64,000 nucleotides of DNA from Massilia sp. NR 4-1. Its GTDB lineage: Bacteria > Pseudomonadota > Gammaproteobacteria > Burkholderiales > Burkholderiaceae_D. A model generated the notes under the pieces. The model worked only from the letters and a program-made list of their open reading frames with translations, was not told the DNA's origin and did no database searches. Shown in pieces: positions 47,207-55,360 of the stretch. A program made the position numbers and the translations under genes. Positions within the stretch are counted from its first letter, which is position 1. Each line of letters starts with the position of its first letter. The stretch spans positions 2,852,001 to 2,916,000 of the forward strand of contig NZ_CP012201.1 in the NCBI RefSeq assembly GCF_001191005.1. The letters run 5' to 3'.

Positions 47207-48209
47207 ACAGGCCCTGGGCCGGCCAGGCCACGCTGCGCCAGTAGGCTTCCACGGCGCTGGCGCCGTTCAAATAGTGGCGCAGCAGCACGGCGGAATTGGG
47301 GAATTTTTGCCAGTAATTACAAGGTTCGCTCACCGAGCCGTAACTGGCGGTGGCGCCCGCTTCAAGCCAGCGCAAGCTGCTCATCTGCGTCGTCCCCAGC
47401 AGGTCGCCGCCGGTCGAGGTCAGATGGTCGGCCAAGGCGCCGGGCAGGAATTGCAGGGTGTCCAGCTTGTCGACGCGCGCCTTGCCGGTCTGGTAGAACA
47501 TGATGTCGCGCGCCCCTTCCAGCACATCCGATTGCTGGGTCTTGATGCTCAGGCGGCGCGCCGGCAGCGCGGTGCTCTTGGGGAAGAACTGGGCACGGCT
47601 ATTGCGCGCCTGTTCGCTGGTGATCAGGAAATAGGCGTTGGCCGAGGGCATGCTGAAGCCGCCCGCCATGCCGCGCCCGATCAGGGCCTTGGCGTCGGCC
47701 ACCGATTCGGTCGGCAGCAGCATGGCCAGGCGCATCATATGCTGCTGCGCCGGCTTGGCCGCGTTCGAATTGAAATAGGGGCTGGGCTTGCCCGGCCCGC
47801 AGGGCTTGGCGCATTGCTCGGCATCGAAGCCCAGGGCATAGGCGCTGGTCAGGGAGTTGCATTCGACCGCATAGGGCGCGGTCCAGACGAAGAGCACGGC
47901 CTGGATCTCCGGCCCGAGCTTGGCGTTGATTTCGTCCTTGAGCTTGCCGAAGCTGATCACATCGAGCTTGCGCGGGCGCTGCGGGATGCGCACGTGCACC
48001 ACATTGGCGTCCGGAATATGGCGCGCCTTGCGGTAGTACTCGCCGATTTCGACACTGTTCGGTTCTTCGTCATTGATGACGATGGCGAGCTGGGCGGGCT
48101 GCAGGCCGGCGGCGGGCGGCAGCCCGCTGTCGGCGGCGGCCGGCAAGAGGTGCAGGGCGGCGGCCACGGCGGCCCCCCGGGAAAAGGACAGGAAACGCAA
48201 AACGCTCAC
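47169..48209 (-). CDS. TIGR03790-type uncharacterised protein
   Basis: A 346-residue secreted protein with a signal peptide (ends LPAAADS). It begins its domain with LAIVINDEEPNSVEIGEYYRKARHIPDANVV, the signature I associate with TIGR03790, a family of unknown function. The start is GTG at 48209. The tail overlaps the convergent PEP-CTERM gene. Placement among exosortase substrates suggests a surface role (inference). Confidence 0.78.
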   Translation of the reverse strand: MSVLRFLSFSRGAAVAAALHLLPAAADSGLPPAAGLQPAQLAIVINDEEPNSVEIGEYYRKARHIPDANVVHVRIPQRPRKLDVISFGKLKDEINAKLGPEIQAVLFVWTAPYAVECNSLTSAYALGFDAEQCAKPCGPGKPSPYFNSNAAKPAQQHMMRLAMLLPTESVADAKALIGRGMAGGFSMPSANAYFLITSEQARNSRAQFFPKSTALPARRLSIKTQQSDVLEGARDIMFYQTGKARVDKLDTLQFLPGALADHLTSTGGDLLGTTQMSSLRWLEAGATASYGSVSEPCNYWQKFPNSAVLLRHYLNGASAVEAYWRSVAWPAQGLFIGEPLAAPYRR

Positions 48210-48228
48210 TCCGTGGTAGTCGCAGGAA

Positions 48229-48270
48229 TAAAAAAACGGAAGCGGCCGCGCAGCGGCGGCAGCTTCCGTT
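48229..48270 (-). terminator. Terminator of the PEP-CTERM gene at 48288
   Basis: AACGGAAGC / GCTTCCGTT with an inner GC stem. On the minus strand it is followed by a T run. It sits 17 bp after the stop. Confidence 0.85.
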
Positions 48271-48287
48271 CCGATTATAGCGCGAGC

Positions 48288-48821
48288 TTAAGCGGCTTTA
48301 TCGTCTTTGCGGCGGCGGGCCAGGAAAGCAGCCACGCCCAGACCGGCCAGCAGCATGCCGTAGGTGGCAGGCTCAGGCACGGCGGTCACGGTCAGATTGC
48401 CACCGTAGCTGATGGATTTCGACGTCAGCACGGTGCCGGTGATCAGCAGGTAGTAGCTGTCGGCGACCAGTTTGCTGGCGTTCAGGGTCCAGACGTCGGC
48501 CAGGCCGCTGGCCTGCTGCACGCCGCCCAGGGACAGGCCGGCGGAGTTGAACAGGCTGAAGCCGGTGATATTGATGACATCCACCAGGCCTGGGCTCACC
48601 GCCACGACGCCGGTGCCGATGTCGCCGGCGCCGCTGATGGTGAAGTTCCAGCGGTCGCTGAAGGTGTCGCCCGCCTTGGCTTGCAGCGAGCGGCCATAGT
48701 CGATGGTGCCATCGGTCAGCGTGATGGTCTTGCTTTGGCTGACGTCGGCCGCATAGGCCGAGCCGGCTGCCAGCGAGGCTGCCGCCAGTGCTACAGCAGC
48801 AAAAATTTTCTTACCATGCAT
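48288..48821 (-). CDS. FxDxF-type PEP-CTERM protein
   Basis: A 177-residue protein with a signal peptide (MHGKKIFAAVALAAASLAAG, ends AYAAD), the FSDRW version of the FxDxF motif near residue 54, and the tail VPEPATYGMLLAGLGVAAFLARRRKDDKAA. The ATG at 48821 has a GGGGG tract upstream. It is one of three paralogs in a row and has its own terminator. The perfect palindrome lies 231 bp upstream. Confidence 0.88.
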   Translation of the reverse strand: MHGKKIFAAVALAAASLAAGSAYAADVSQSKTITLTDGTIDYGRSLQAKAGDTFSDRWNFTISGAGDIGTGVVAVSPGLVDVINITGFSLFNSAGLSLGGVQQASGLADVWTLNASKLVADSYYLLITGTVLTSKSISYGGNLTVTAVPEPATYGMLLAGLGVAAFLARRRKDDKAA

Positions 48822-49051
48822 TGTATTACCCCCGTAAAAATAAGGTCGGTCACCCGAAGGCAACCGGGTTCATCAAGTACTGCGCCGCGATACTAACATG
48901 GGGTAAAAAAGAACATTGCACGATTGACATGGTTTTATTTCCCAATAAAAACAATGCCTTAGATAAACTTTACAAATGAAATGCACTAAACCGCTCCCGT
49001 TCAGAGGGAAAACCCGGTGGCATTTCACAAGCTGCAAAGCGCACGATACGA

Positions 49052-49069
49052 TGTAGGAAATTTCCTACA
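49052..49069. promoter_or_regulatory. Perfect 18-bp palindrome upstream of a PEP-CTERM gene
   Basis: TGTAGGAAATTTCCTACA is fully self-complementary. It lies 231 bp upstream of the ATG at 48821. Size and TAGGA/TCCTA arms suit a dimeric LuxR/GerE-type regulator. A 15/18 copy is at 46425 and a half-site at 36822, both before PEP-CTERM genes. Confidence 0.6.
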
Positions 49070-49102
49070 GCAAGACGGGAAAAATTGAAGGGAAATCAAC
49101 AA

Positions 49103-49129
49103 TAAAAAAGGAGGCCGCAGCCTCCTTTT
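49103..49129 (-). terminator. Terminator of the FxDxF gene pair
   Basis: AAAGGAGGC-CGCA-GCCTCCTTT. On the minus strand it is followed by TTTTTTATT. It sits 20 bp past the stop at 49149. Confidence 0.9.
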
Positions 49130-49148
49130 CATGTGTGCAGCGGGGAAA

Positions 49149-49727
49149 TTACGCTTGCTTGCGGCGGCGCGCCACCACGCCCACCAGGGCCAGGCCGGTC
49201 AGCAGCATGCCCAAGGTCGCCGGCTCCGGCACGGCCACGGTGGGCGCCACGGCGATATTGCCGCTGTAGGAACCGCCGACAGCGGAATTGACATAGCCTT
49301 CCACGGCCAGCGTGTAGGTACCGGCGCCCAGCGGCGTTTTGCCGCTATCGAACACCCAGGTCTGGCTCGATGGCAGGGAGTTGAGCACGTCTTTCTTGCC
49401 GACGAGCACGTAGTTGCTGCCGCTCAGCAGGCTGAAGCCACTGATGTGCAGGCCGGAACTGGCATTCAGCACCGAACTCATCATCGCCGACAAGTCATAG
49501 GTGGTGGGCGTGGTGAAGGTGTACAGGTCTTTGAAGTAATTATTGCCTTCGCCAGCCTGGGCGCCATTGACCAGCTTGATGGTGCGGCCGATGCCCGCGC
49601 TGGAGTAATCGTCCAGCTCGGCGCTCAGATCGGTTCCCGGCGCGCTCAGATTGATGGGGGCAGCGTTGGCCACGCCGGCCACGGCGAGCAGGAAGGTCAA
49701 CAGCAAGGATTGGACAGTGTTTTTCAT
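49149..49727 (-). CDS. FxDxF-type PEP-CTERM protein
   Basis: A 192-residue protein with a signal peptide (ends GVANAAP), FKDLYTF as its FxDxF-like motif near residue 66, a GFSLLSG segment shared with its neighbours, and the tail VPEPATLGMLLTGLALVGVVARRRKQA. It follows the gene at 49774 by 46 bp with no terminator between, so the two are probably co-transcribed. Confidence 0.88.
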   Translation of the reverse strand: MKNTVQSLLLTFLLAVAGVANAAPINLSAPGTDLSAELDDYSSAGIGRTIKLVNGAQAGEGNNYFKDLYTFTTPTTYDLSAMMSSVLNASSGLHISGFSLLSGSNYVLVGKKDVLNSLPSSQTWVFDSGKTPLGAGTYTLAVEGYVNSAVGGSYSGNIAVAPTVAVPEPATLGMLLTGLALVGVVARRRKQA

Positions 49728-49773
49728 AAAGAAGGTGTGTAAGCTGGATTAAGCGCTAAGGTTGGAGATCGCT

Positions 49774-50316
49774 TCAGGCCGCTTTAGCGCGGCGGCGGGC
49801 GGCAATGCCCCCCACCAGCGCCAAACCGCCCAGCAGCATGGCATAGGTCGTTGGTTCCGGTACCGGCGCGAAGATGCGGCCATTGGCGGCGTAGGTGCCG
49901 CCGGTGCTCGAGATCAGAGAACCGCTGACCTTGAGGTAGTAATTGCCTTTGCCCAGCTGGCCCGCCAGATCCCACTCATCGCGCGCGCCCGTGCTGCGCA
50001 TGCTGCCGTGCAGGATCAGATGGTCATCGGCGCCGTACAGGGAGAAGCCCGTCAGGTTCAGGCCGGTGGCGGCGGTCGGGCTGGTCGACGTCAGCGAGAA
50101 GCTGACGCTGCGCGCCTGGTCCAGGCTGAACTGGAAAATATCGTTGAAGAAGTTGTCTTTATTATTCTTTTTGTAGCCTTGCGTCCACTCTTGCGACACC
50201 ACGCCACCCTGCAGCACCTGCTGGTTGGGCGAGCTGATGTCTTTGGCGGCGTGGGCGGCACCGGCGAACAGTGCGCAAGCGGTGAAGGCGGCGGCCAGGA
50301 TCGACTTGCTTTTCAT
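49774..50316 (-). CDS. FxDxF-type PEP-CTERM protein
   Basis: A 180-residue protein with a signal peptide (MKSKSILAAAFTACALFAG, ends AHAAK), the exact motif FNDIF, the shared GFSLYG segment and the tail VPEPTTYAMLLGGLALVGGIAARRRAKAA. The ATG at 50316 has GAGGT upstream. First of three paralogs; it lies 174 bp downstream of the polysaccharide operon, past a terminator. Confidence 0.88.
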   Translation of the reverse strand: MKSKSILAAAFTACALFAGAAHAAKDISSPNQQVLQGGVVSQEWTQGYKKNNKDNFFNDIFQFSLDQARSVSFSLTSTSPTAATGLNLTGFSLYGADDHLILHGSMRSTGARDEWDLAGQLGKGNYYLKVSGSLISSTGGTYAANGRIFAPVPEPTTYAMLLGGLALVGGIAARRRAKAA

Positions 50317-50433
50317 GTGAAACCTCTTGTCGGAAATCAAATTAAGTTGTAAAAGATGATAGCACAGGCTCAGCCATTCGGATTGCCGTCGTTACAATTT
50401 TCAATTGCTTTAAAGCATTAATGATGCGTAAAA

Positions 50434-50473
50434 GCAAAAGCCGGAAGGCGGCCCTGCGGGCGCCTTCCGGCCT
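50434..50473 (-). terminator. Terminator of the polysaccharide operon
   Basis: GCCGGAAGGCG / CGCCTTCCGGC, an 11-bp perfect stem. On the minus strand it is followed by TTTTGCTTTT. It sits 18 bp after the manC stop. Confidence 0.8.
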
Positions 50474-50490
50474 TGTGGCGCAGCGCAACC

Positions 50491-51909
50491 TTAAGTGCGC
50501 TGGTAGACGTCCTCGAAACGCACGATATCGTCTTCGCCCAGATAGCTGCCCGACTGCACTTCGATCAGGTGCAGCGGCACCTTGCCCGGATTTTCCAGGC
50601 GATGGTTCATGCCGATCGGAATGAAGGTCGACTCGTTTTCGGTCAGCAGGCTGACCTTGTCGCCGCAAGTGACGCGGGCCGTGCCGCTGACCACCACCCA
50701 GTGCTCGGCGCGGTGGTGGTGCATCTGCAGCGACAGCTTGCCGCCCGGATTGACGGTGATGCGCTTGACCTGGAAGCGCTCGCCGATGTCGATGCCTTCA
50801 TAGCAGCCCCACGGACGGTAGACCTTGGTGTGGTGCAGGTGCTCGGTGCGGTCCTTGTCCTTCAGGTGCTCGACGATCTGTTTGACGCGCTGCACCTGGT
50901 CCTTGTGCGCCACCAGCACGGCGTCGTTGGTTTCCACCACGACCAGGTCCTGTACGCCGACCACGGCCACGATGCGGCTCTCGGCGCGCACCAGGGAACC
51001 GGACACATTATCCAGATACACATCGCCGCGCGTCACATTGCCCTGGGCGTCGCCCGGCTGCACTTCCCACAGCGCCGACCAGGAGCCGACATCGCTCCAG
51101 CCGATCGAAGCCGGCACCACCACGGCGTGGCGGGTGTGTTCCATCACCGCGTAATCGATGGAGTCCGAGGGGCAGGCGGTAAACGCCGCTTCGTCCAGGC
51201 GGCAGAAGTCGAGGTCGCGGTAATCCTTGGCCACGGCCTGCTCGGCGGCGCCGGCGATGGCGGGCTGGAAGGCCGTCAGTTCCTTCAGATAGGCGTCGGC
51301 GCGGAACAGGAACATGCCGCTGTTCCAGTAATAATGGCCGGCGTCGACAAAGCCCTGGGCCGTGGCGCGGTCCGGCTTCTCGACGAAACGCTCGACCTTG
51401 AAGCATTGCTCGCCCTGGGCCAGCGCCTCACCGCTCTTGATATAGCCATAGCCGGTTTCCGGGCCGGTCGGCACGATGCCGAAGGTGGCCAGGGCGCCGT
51501 CGGCCACCAGGGCGCTGGCGCGCAAGATGGCGGCGTAGAAGGCATCGACGTCGGCGATCACGTGGTCGGCCGGCAACACCAGCATCACGGCTTCCGGGTC
51601 GATCGCTTGCAGATAATGGGCGGCGGCGGCCACGGCCGGCGCGGTATTGCGGCCCACCGGCTCCAGCAGAATGCCGAGCGGCTTGATGCCCACTTCGCGC
51701 ATCTGCTCGGCCACCAGGAAGCGGTGCTCATTGCCGCAGACGATCAGGGGCTGCATCAGGTCGGGGCGGCCGGCCAGGCGCAGCGCCGTGTCCTGCAGCA
51801 TGGTCTTGTCCGATACCAGGGGCAGCAGTTGCTTGGGCAACACGGCGCGCGACAGCGGCCACAGGCGGGTGCCGGCGCCGCCGGACAGGATTACGGGATA
51901 AATCTTCAT
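50491..51909 (-). CDS. manC: Mannose-1-P guanylyltransferase / mannose-6-P isomerase
   Basis: A 472-residue bifunctional type II enzyme of the ManC/AlgA/XanB class, making GDP-mannose. The nucleotidyltransferase signature GGAGTRLWPLSR is at residues 10-21, FVEKP near 175, and a C-terminal cupin isomerase domain has YRPWGCYEGID and MHHHRAEHW. Last gene of the operon; it overlaps the next nucleotidyltransferase by four bases. GDP-mannose would feed the AlgD-like dehydrogenase. Confidence 0.95.
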   Translation of the reverse strand: MKIYPVILSGGAGTRLWPLSRAVLPKQLLPLVSDKTMLQDTALRLAGRPDLMQPLIVCGNEHRFLVAEQMREVGIKPLGILLEPVGRNTAPAVAAAAHYLQAIDPEAVMLVLPADHVIADVDAFYAAILRASALVADGALATFGIVPTGPETGYGYIKSGEALAQGEQCFKVERFVEKPDRATAQGFVDAGHYYWNSGMFLFRADAYLKELTAFQPAIAGAAEQAVAKDYRDLDFCRLDEAAFTACPSDSIDYAVMEHTRHAVVVPASIGWSDVGSWSALWEVQPGDAQGNVTRGDVYLDNVSGSLVRAESRIVAVVGVQDLVVVETNDAVLVAHKDQVQRVKQIVEHLKDKDRTEHLHHTKVYRPWGCYEGIDIGERFQVKRITVNPGGKLSLQMHHHRAEHWVVVSGTARVTCGDKVSLLTENESTFIPIGMNHRLENPGKVPLHLIEVQSGSYLGEDDIVRFEDVYQRT

Positions 51910-53075
51910 GCTTTTTTCTGTTCTAAATGGAGGTATTCATTATCGTTTTCCGGGCGGCGGCGGATGGCGCGGCGGTCGCGCGCATTGGCCCAGCCGTCCG
52001 CATCGTTCTGCGAAAGCTGCTTCATTTCGCCGGCGCGGTCCACACTATAATCCTTAAACACGATTAATTCGTTAAGGGTAACATCCGGTAACACCCGCGT
52101 ATATTCAAACAAGACGCTGCGCACCACTTTGGCGCCCGCGCAGATATGGCTGCCGTGGCCGATCCAGGTCGGGCCGACGATGTGGGCGCCGGCATCGATG
52201 CGCGCGCCCGAGCCGAGGTAGACCGGGCCTTCGATAATGGTGCCGTCGCCCCAGTCGATGCTGGTGTTGAGGCCGACCCACAAGCCGTCCTGCACCTGGA
52301 TGCCGGGCACGGCCATATTCGCCACTTCGCCCATCAGCACGCTTTGCAGCACGTCCCAGTAATCCTTGACGCTGCCGATATCGATCCAGTTAAACTTGCG
52401 CGTCTGGCTGTAGAACGGCAGGCCGCGCTCGGCCAGCAGCGGGAACAGCTCGGAACCGATGTCGAAGGGACGGTCGGACGGGATCAGGTCGATCACTTCC
52501 GGCTCGAAGATATAGATGCCGGTGCTGGCGCAATTCGATTTGGCCACCTCCTGCGCCGGCTTTTCCTGGAACTCGCGCACGCGGCCGTCTTCGTCGCTGA
52601 CCACCACGCCATAGCTGCTGACCTTGTCCCACGGCACTTCGCGCGTGATGACGGTGGCCAGGGCGCCCTTGCGGCGGTGCTCGTACAGTGCCGATTTGAT
52701 GTCGAGGTCGATCAGCGCGTCGCCGCACAGCACGATGGTGGTCTCATCGAAGAAGCCGCCGAATTCCTGGATCTTCTTGATGCCGCCGGCCGAACCCAGC
52801 GGTTCGGGAACGATCTCGCCCTCGTCATTGGTGTGGCCTTCGAACGAGTAGCCGATCTGCACGCCGTATTGGTGGCCTTCGCCAAAGTACTCTTCAATCT
52901 TTTCATGCAGATGGGCGACATTCACCATGATTTCGGTGATGCCGTACTTGGCCAAGTGCTCGACCAGGTAAGCCATCACCGGCTTGCCCAGAATCGGGAT
53001 CATGGGCTTGGGCAATTCATAGGTCAAAGGACGCACGCGCGTGCCCTTGCCAGCAGCAAGAATCATTGCTTTCAT
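51906..53075 (-). CDS. Sugar-phosphate nucleotidyltransferase with hexapeptide domain
   Basis: A 389-residue NDP-sugar pyrophosphorylase. Residues 1-240 are the nucleotidyltransferase domain (MILAAGKGTRVRPLT, then ELPKPMIPILGKP). Residues about 255-360 form a left-handed beta-helix (GSGARIDAGAHIVGPTWIG). This layout occurs in mannose-1-phosphate guanylyltransferases and glucose-1-phosphate nucleotidyltransferases, so the sugar is not certain. It overlaps manC. Confidence 0.85.
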   Translation of the reverse strand: MKAMILAAGKGTRVRPLTYELPKPMIPILGKPVMAYLVEHLAKYGITEIMVNVAHLHEKIEEYFGEGHQYGVQIGYSFEGHTNDEGEIVPEPLGSAGGIKKIQEFGGFFDETTIVLCGDALIDLDIKSALYEHRRKGALATVITREVPWDKVSSYGVVVSDEDGRVREFQEKPAQEVAKSNCASTGIYIFEPEVIDLIPSDRPFDIGSELFPLLAERGLPFYSQTRKFNWIDIGSVKDYWDVLQSVLMGEVANMAVPGIQVQDGLWVGLNTSIDWGDGTIIEGPVYLGSGARIDAGAHIVGPTWIGHGSHICAGAKVVRSVLFEYTRVLPDVTLNELIVFKDYSVDRAGEMKQLSQNDADGWANARDRRAIRRRPENDNEYLHLEQKKA

Positions 53076-53113
53076 CTAAAACCCCCTTGTAGCGTTTTTT
53101 GCGTGTCGTTTTT

Positions 53114-54112
53114 TTATTTTGCCGAGGACTGCCAGCGCCAAGCGTCGCTGCACATGCGGCCGATATCGTATTCGGCGCGCCAGCCCAGCTCGCGTTCCGC
53201 CAGCGCCGTGTCGGCATAGCAGGCCGCCACATCGCCGGCGCGGCGCGCCACGATGCGGTAAGGTACCGGCTGGCCGCTGGCCGCCTCAAAGGCGCGCACC
53301 ATTTCCAGCACGCTGTTGCCGCGTCCCGTTCCCAGATTGTAGGTAAATACGCCCGGGCCTGTCGCCAGCTTGTCCAGCGTGCGCACATGGCCGCGCGCCA
53401 GGTCGACCACGTGGATGTAGTCGCGCACGCCGGTGCCATCCACGGTCGCGTAATCGCCGCCGAACACGCTGAGGAATTCGCGCCGGCCCTCGGCCACCTG
53501 GGCCACATAGGGCAGCAGGTTGTTGGGGATGCCGTTCGGCTGTTCACCGATCAGGCCGCTTTCATGGGCACCGACCGGATTGAAGTAGCGCAGCAGCGCG
53601 ATGCGCCAGCTGGGGTCGGACTTGGCCAGGTCGCGCAGGATCTCTTCAATGACCAGCTTGCTGCGCCCGTAGGGGTTGGTGGCCGACAGCGGGAAGTCCT
53701 CGGTGATCGGCACCGAGGCCGGATCGCCGTACACCGTGGCCGAGGAAGAGAACACCAGCGACTTGACGCCGGCCGCCGCCATGCTTTCGAACAGCGCCAC
53801 GCTGCCGCTGATATTGTTGTCGTAGTAGCGCAGCGGCTGCTCGACCGATTCGCCGACCGCTTTCAGGCCGGCGAAATGGATCACCGAGTCGAAGCGGTGG
53901 GCGGCAAACAGCGCCGCCAGCGCGGCGCGGTCGCGGATATCGCCCTGCACGAAGGTGAAGCCGCGGCCGGCGATGCGGCCCACGCGCTCGCCCACGCTGG
54001 CGTCGGCATTCGACAGATTGTCCAGCACGACCACCTCGTGGCCGGCCTGCAGCAGTTCGACGCAGGTGTGGGAGCCGATATAGCCCATGCCCCCGGTAAC
54101 CAGAATCTTCAT
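53114..54112 (-). CDS. galE: UDP-glucose 4-epimerase
   Basis: A 332-residue SDR enzyme that interconverts UDP-glucose and UDP-galactose (or the N-acetyl forms). The NAD motif is GGMGYIGSH (7-15), and the catalytic pair is Ser in SSSATVYG and Tyr/Lys in YGRSK. The start abuts the glycosyltransferase stop with no gap. Confidence 0.94.
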   Translation of the reverse strand: MKILVTGGMGYIGSHTCVELLQAGHEVVVLDNLSNADASVGERVGRIAGRGFTFVQGDIRDRAALAALFAAHRFDSVIHFAGLKAVGESVEQPLRYYDNNISGSVALFESMAAAGVKSLVFSSSATVYGDPASVPITEDFPLSATNPYGRSKLVIEEILRDLAKSDPSWRIALLRYFNPVGAHESGLIGEQPNGIPNNLLPYVAQVAEGRREFLSVFGGDYATVDGTGVRDYIHVVDLARGHVRTLDKLATGPGVFTYNLGTGRGNSVLEMVRAFEAASGQPVPYRIVARRAGDVAACYADTALAERELGWRAEYDIGRMCSDAWRWQSSAK

Positions 54113-55360
54113 TCAGCTTCCTTTGCGGTACGGTGGCACGGCGTTCGGCAGCGGCGCATTGGCCGAATACAGGCGTTCGTAGGCGGCCAGCAGCTTGGGC
54201 GCCTCGTATTCCCATTCCAATTCGTTGACCACGCGGTTGCGGCCATATTCGCCCATGCGCGCGCGCCGTTCCGGATCGTCGAGCAGCTCGGCGATCTTGC
54301 GCGCCATATCGATGGGATCGTTCTTCAGCGCGTACAGCGAGGCGTCCTGCGCCGAGACCTTGCCTTCCACCAGGTCGAACTGGACGATGGGTTTGCCCAG
54401 CGCCATGTATTCCATGATCTTGTTCATGGTCGACTTGTCGTTCATCTCGTTGGCCACGTCCGGGTTGACGCAGACATCGGCCGTGTTCAGCATTTCCAGC
54501 AAGTCCTGGTCCGGCACGCGGCCGGTGAAGGTCACGTGGTCGGCGATGCCCATATCGGCCGCCATCTGGCGCATCTGGTCGAGCGAGGTGCCGCCGCCGA
54601 CCAGGCCGAACTGCACGTCGGTGCGGCCCATGACCTGGATCAGGTGGCGCGCCGACTCCAGCAGCAGATCGATGCCTTCCTGCGCGCCCATGACGCCGAC
54701 ATAGCCGACCAGGAAACGGCGGCCTTGCTTCAGGCGCTCGACCGGCGGCAGCACGCGCAGGCGGTCCAGCTTGGGACCGCTGCGCACCACATACACCTTG
54801 TCCGGATCCATGCCGCCGCGTTCGATGGCGATTTTCTTGTAGGACTCGTTGGTGGCGATCGACACGTCCGAGGTCTTGAAGGACCAGCGCTCGAACAGCA
54901 CCATCAGCTGGTAGAAGAAGTCGCGGCGGCCGAACTTGGCCTCGTACAGCTCCGGATTGATGTCGTGGTGGTCGAACAGGAACTTCTTGCCCATGGTGAG
55001 CTTGAAGAAGCCGCCGATCAGGAACAGCAGATCCGGTGGATTGCAGGCGTGGATGACGTCGAAGCCGCGCTGGAACAGCACTTTCCACGCCAGGCGGAAC
55101 GTGTGGAACAGGGCCGCCGAATACTCGATCGCATAGCCCTTCGCGCCTTCCGCTTCGAGCGGCAGGCGGTAGCGGTAGATATGAATGCCCTCGATGGCCT
55201 CGTAGCGCGACTCATAGCCCTTGCCGGTCGGGCAGATGATCGACACCTCGTAGCCATTGGCGTGCAAGGTGGTCGCTTCCTGCCAGACGCGGCGGTCAAA
55301 CGGCGACGGCAGGTTCTCGACCAGGATCAGGACGCGGCGCGGCTTACCAGCAGATGCCAT
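54113..55360 (-). CDS. GT4-family glycosyltransferase
   Basis: A 415-residue GT-B glycosyltransferase. The N-terminal NLPSPFDRRVWQEATTL and the C-terminal domain with VGYVGVMGAQEGID and KIMEYMALGKPIVQF are family 4 marks. The EX7E motif appears as K-x7-E. It overlaps the AlgD-like gene by 17 bp. Donor and acceptor are unknown. Confidence 0.9.
   Translation of the reverse strand: MASAGKPRRVLILVENLPSPFDRRVWQEATTLHANGYEVSIICPTGKGYESRYEAIEGIHIYRYRLPLEAEGAKGYAIEYSAALFHTFRLAWKVLFQRGFDVIHACNPPDLLFLIGGFFKLTMGKKFLFDHHDINPELYEAKFGRRDFFYQLMVLFERWSFKTSDVSIATNESYKKIAIERGGMDPDKVYVVRSGPKLDRLRVLPPVERLKQGRRFLVGYVGVMGAQEGIDLLLESARHLIQVMGRTDVQFGLVGGGTSLDQMRQMAADMGIADHVTFTGRVPDQDLLEMLNTADVCVNPDVANEMNDKSTMNKIMEYMALGKPIVQFDLVEGKVSAQDASLYALKNDPIDMARKIAELLDDPERRARMGEYGRNRVVNELEWEYEAPKLLAAYERLYSANAPLPNAVPPYRKGS

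Larger units (their letters stand above)
48822..49148. other. Intergenic region with leader and palindrome
   Basis: A 327-bp gap. It holds the terminator of the gene at 49149, the 18-bp palindrome and an AT-rich stretch (48900-48985) where the promoter of the gene at 48288 should be. No sigma-54 GG-N10-GC pair exists on the minus strand here. Confidence 0.6.
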
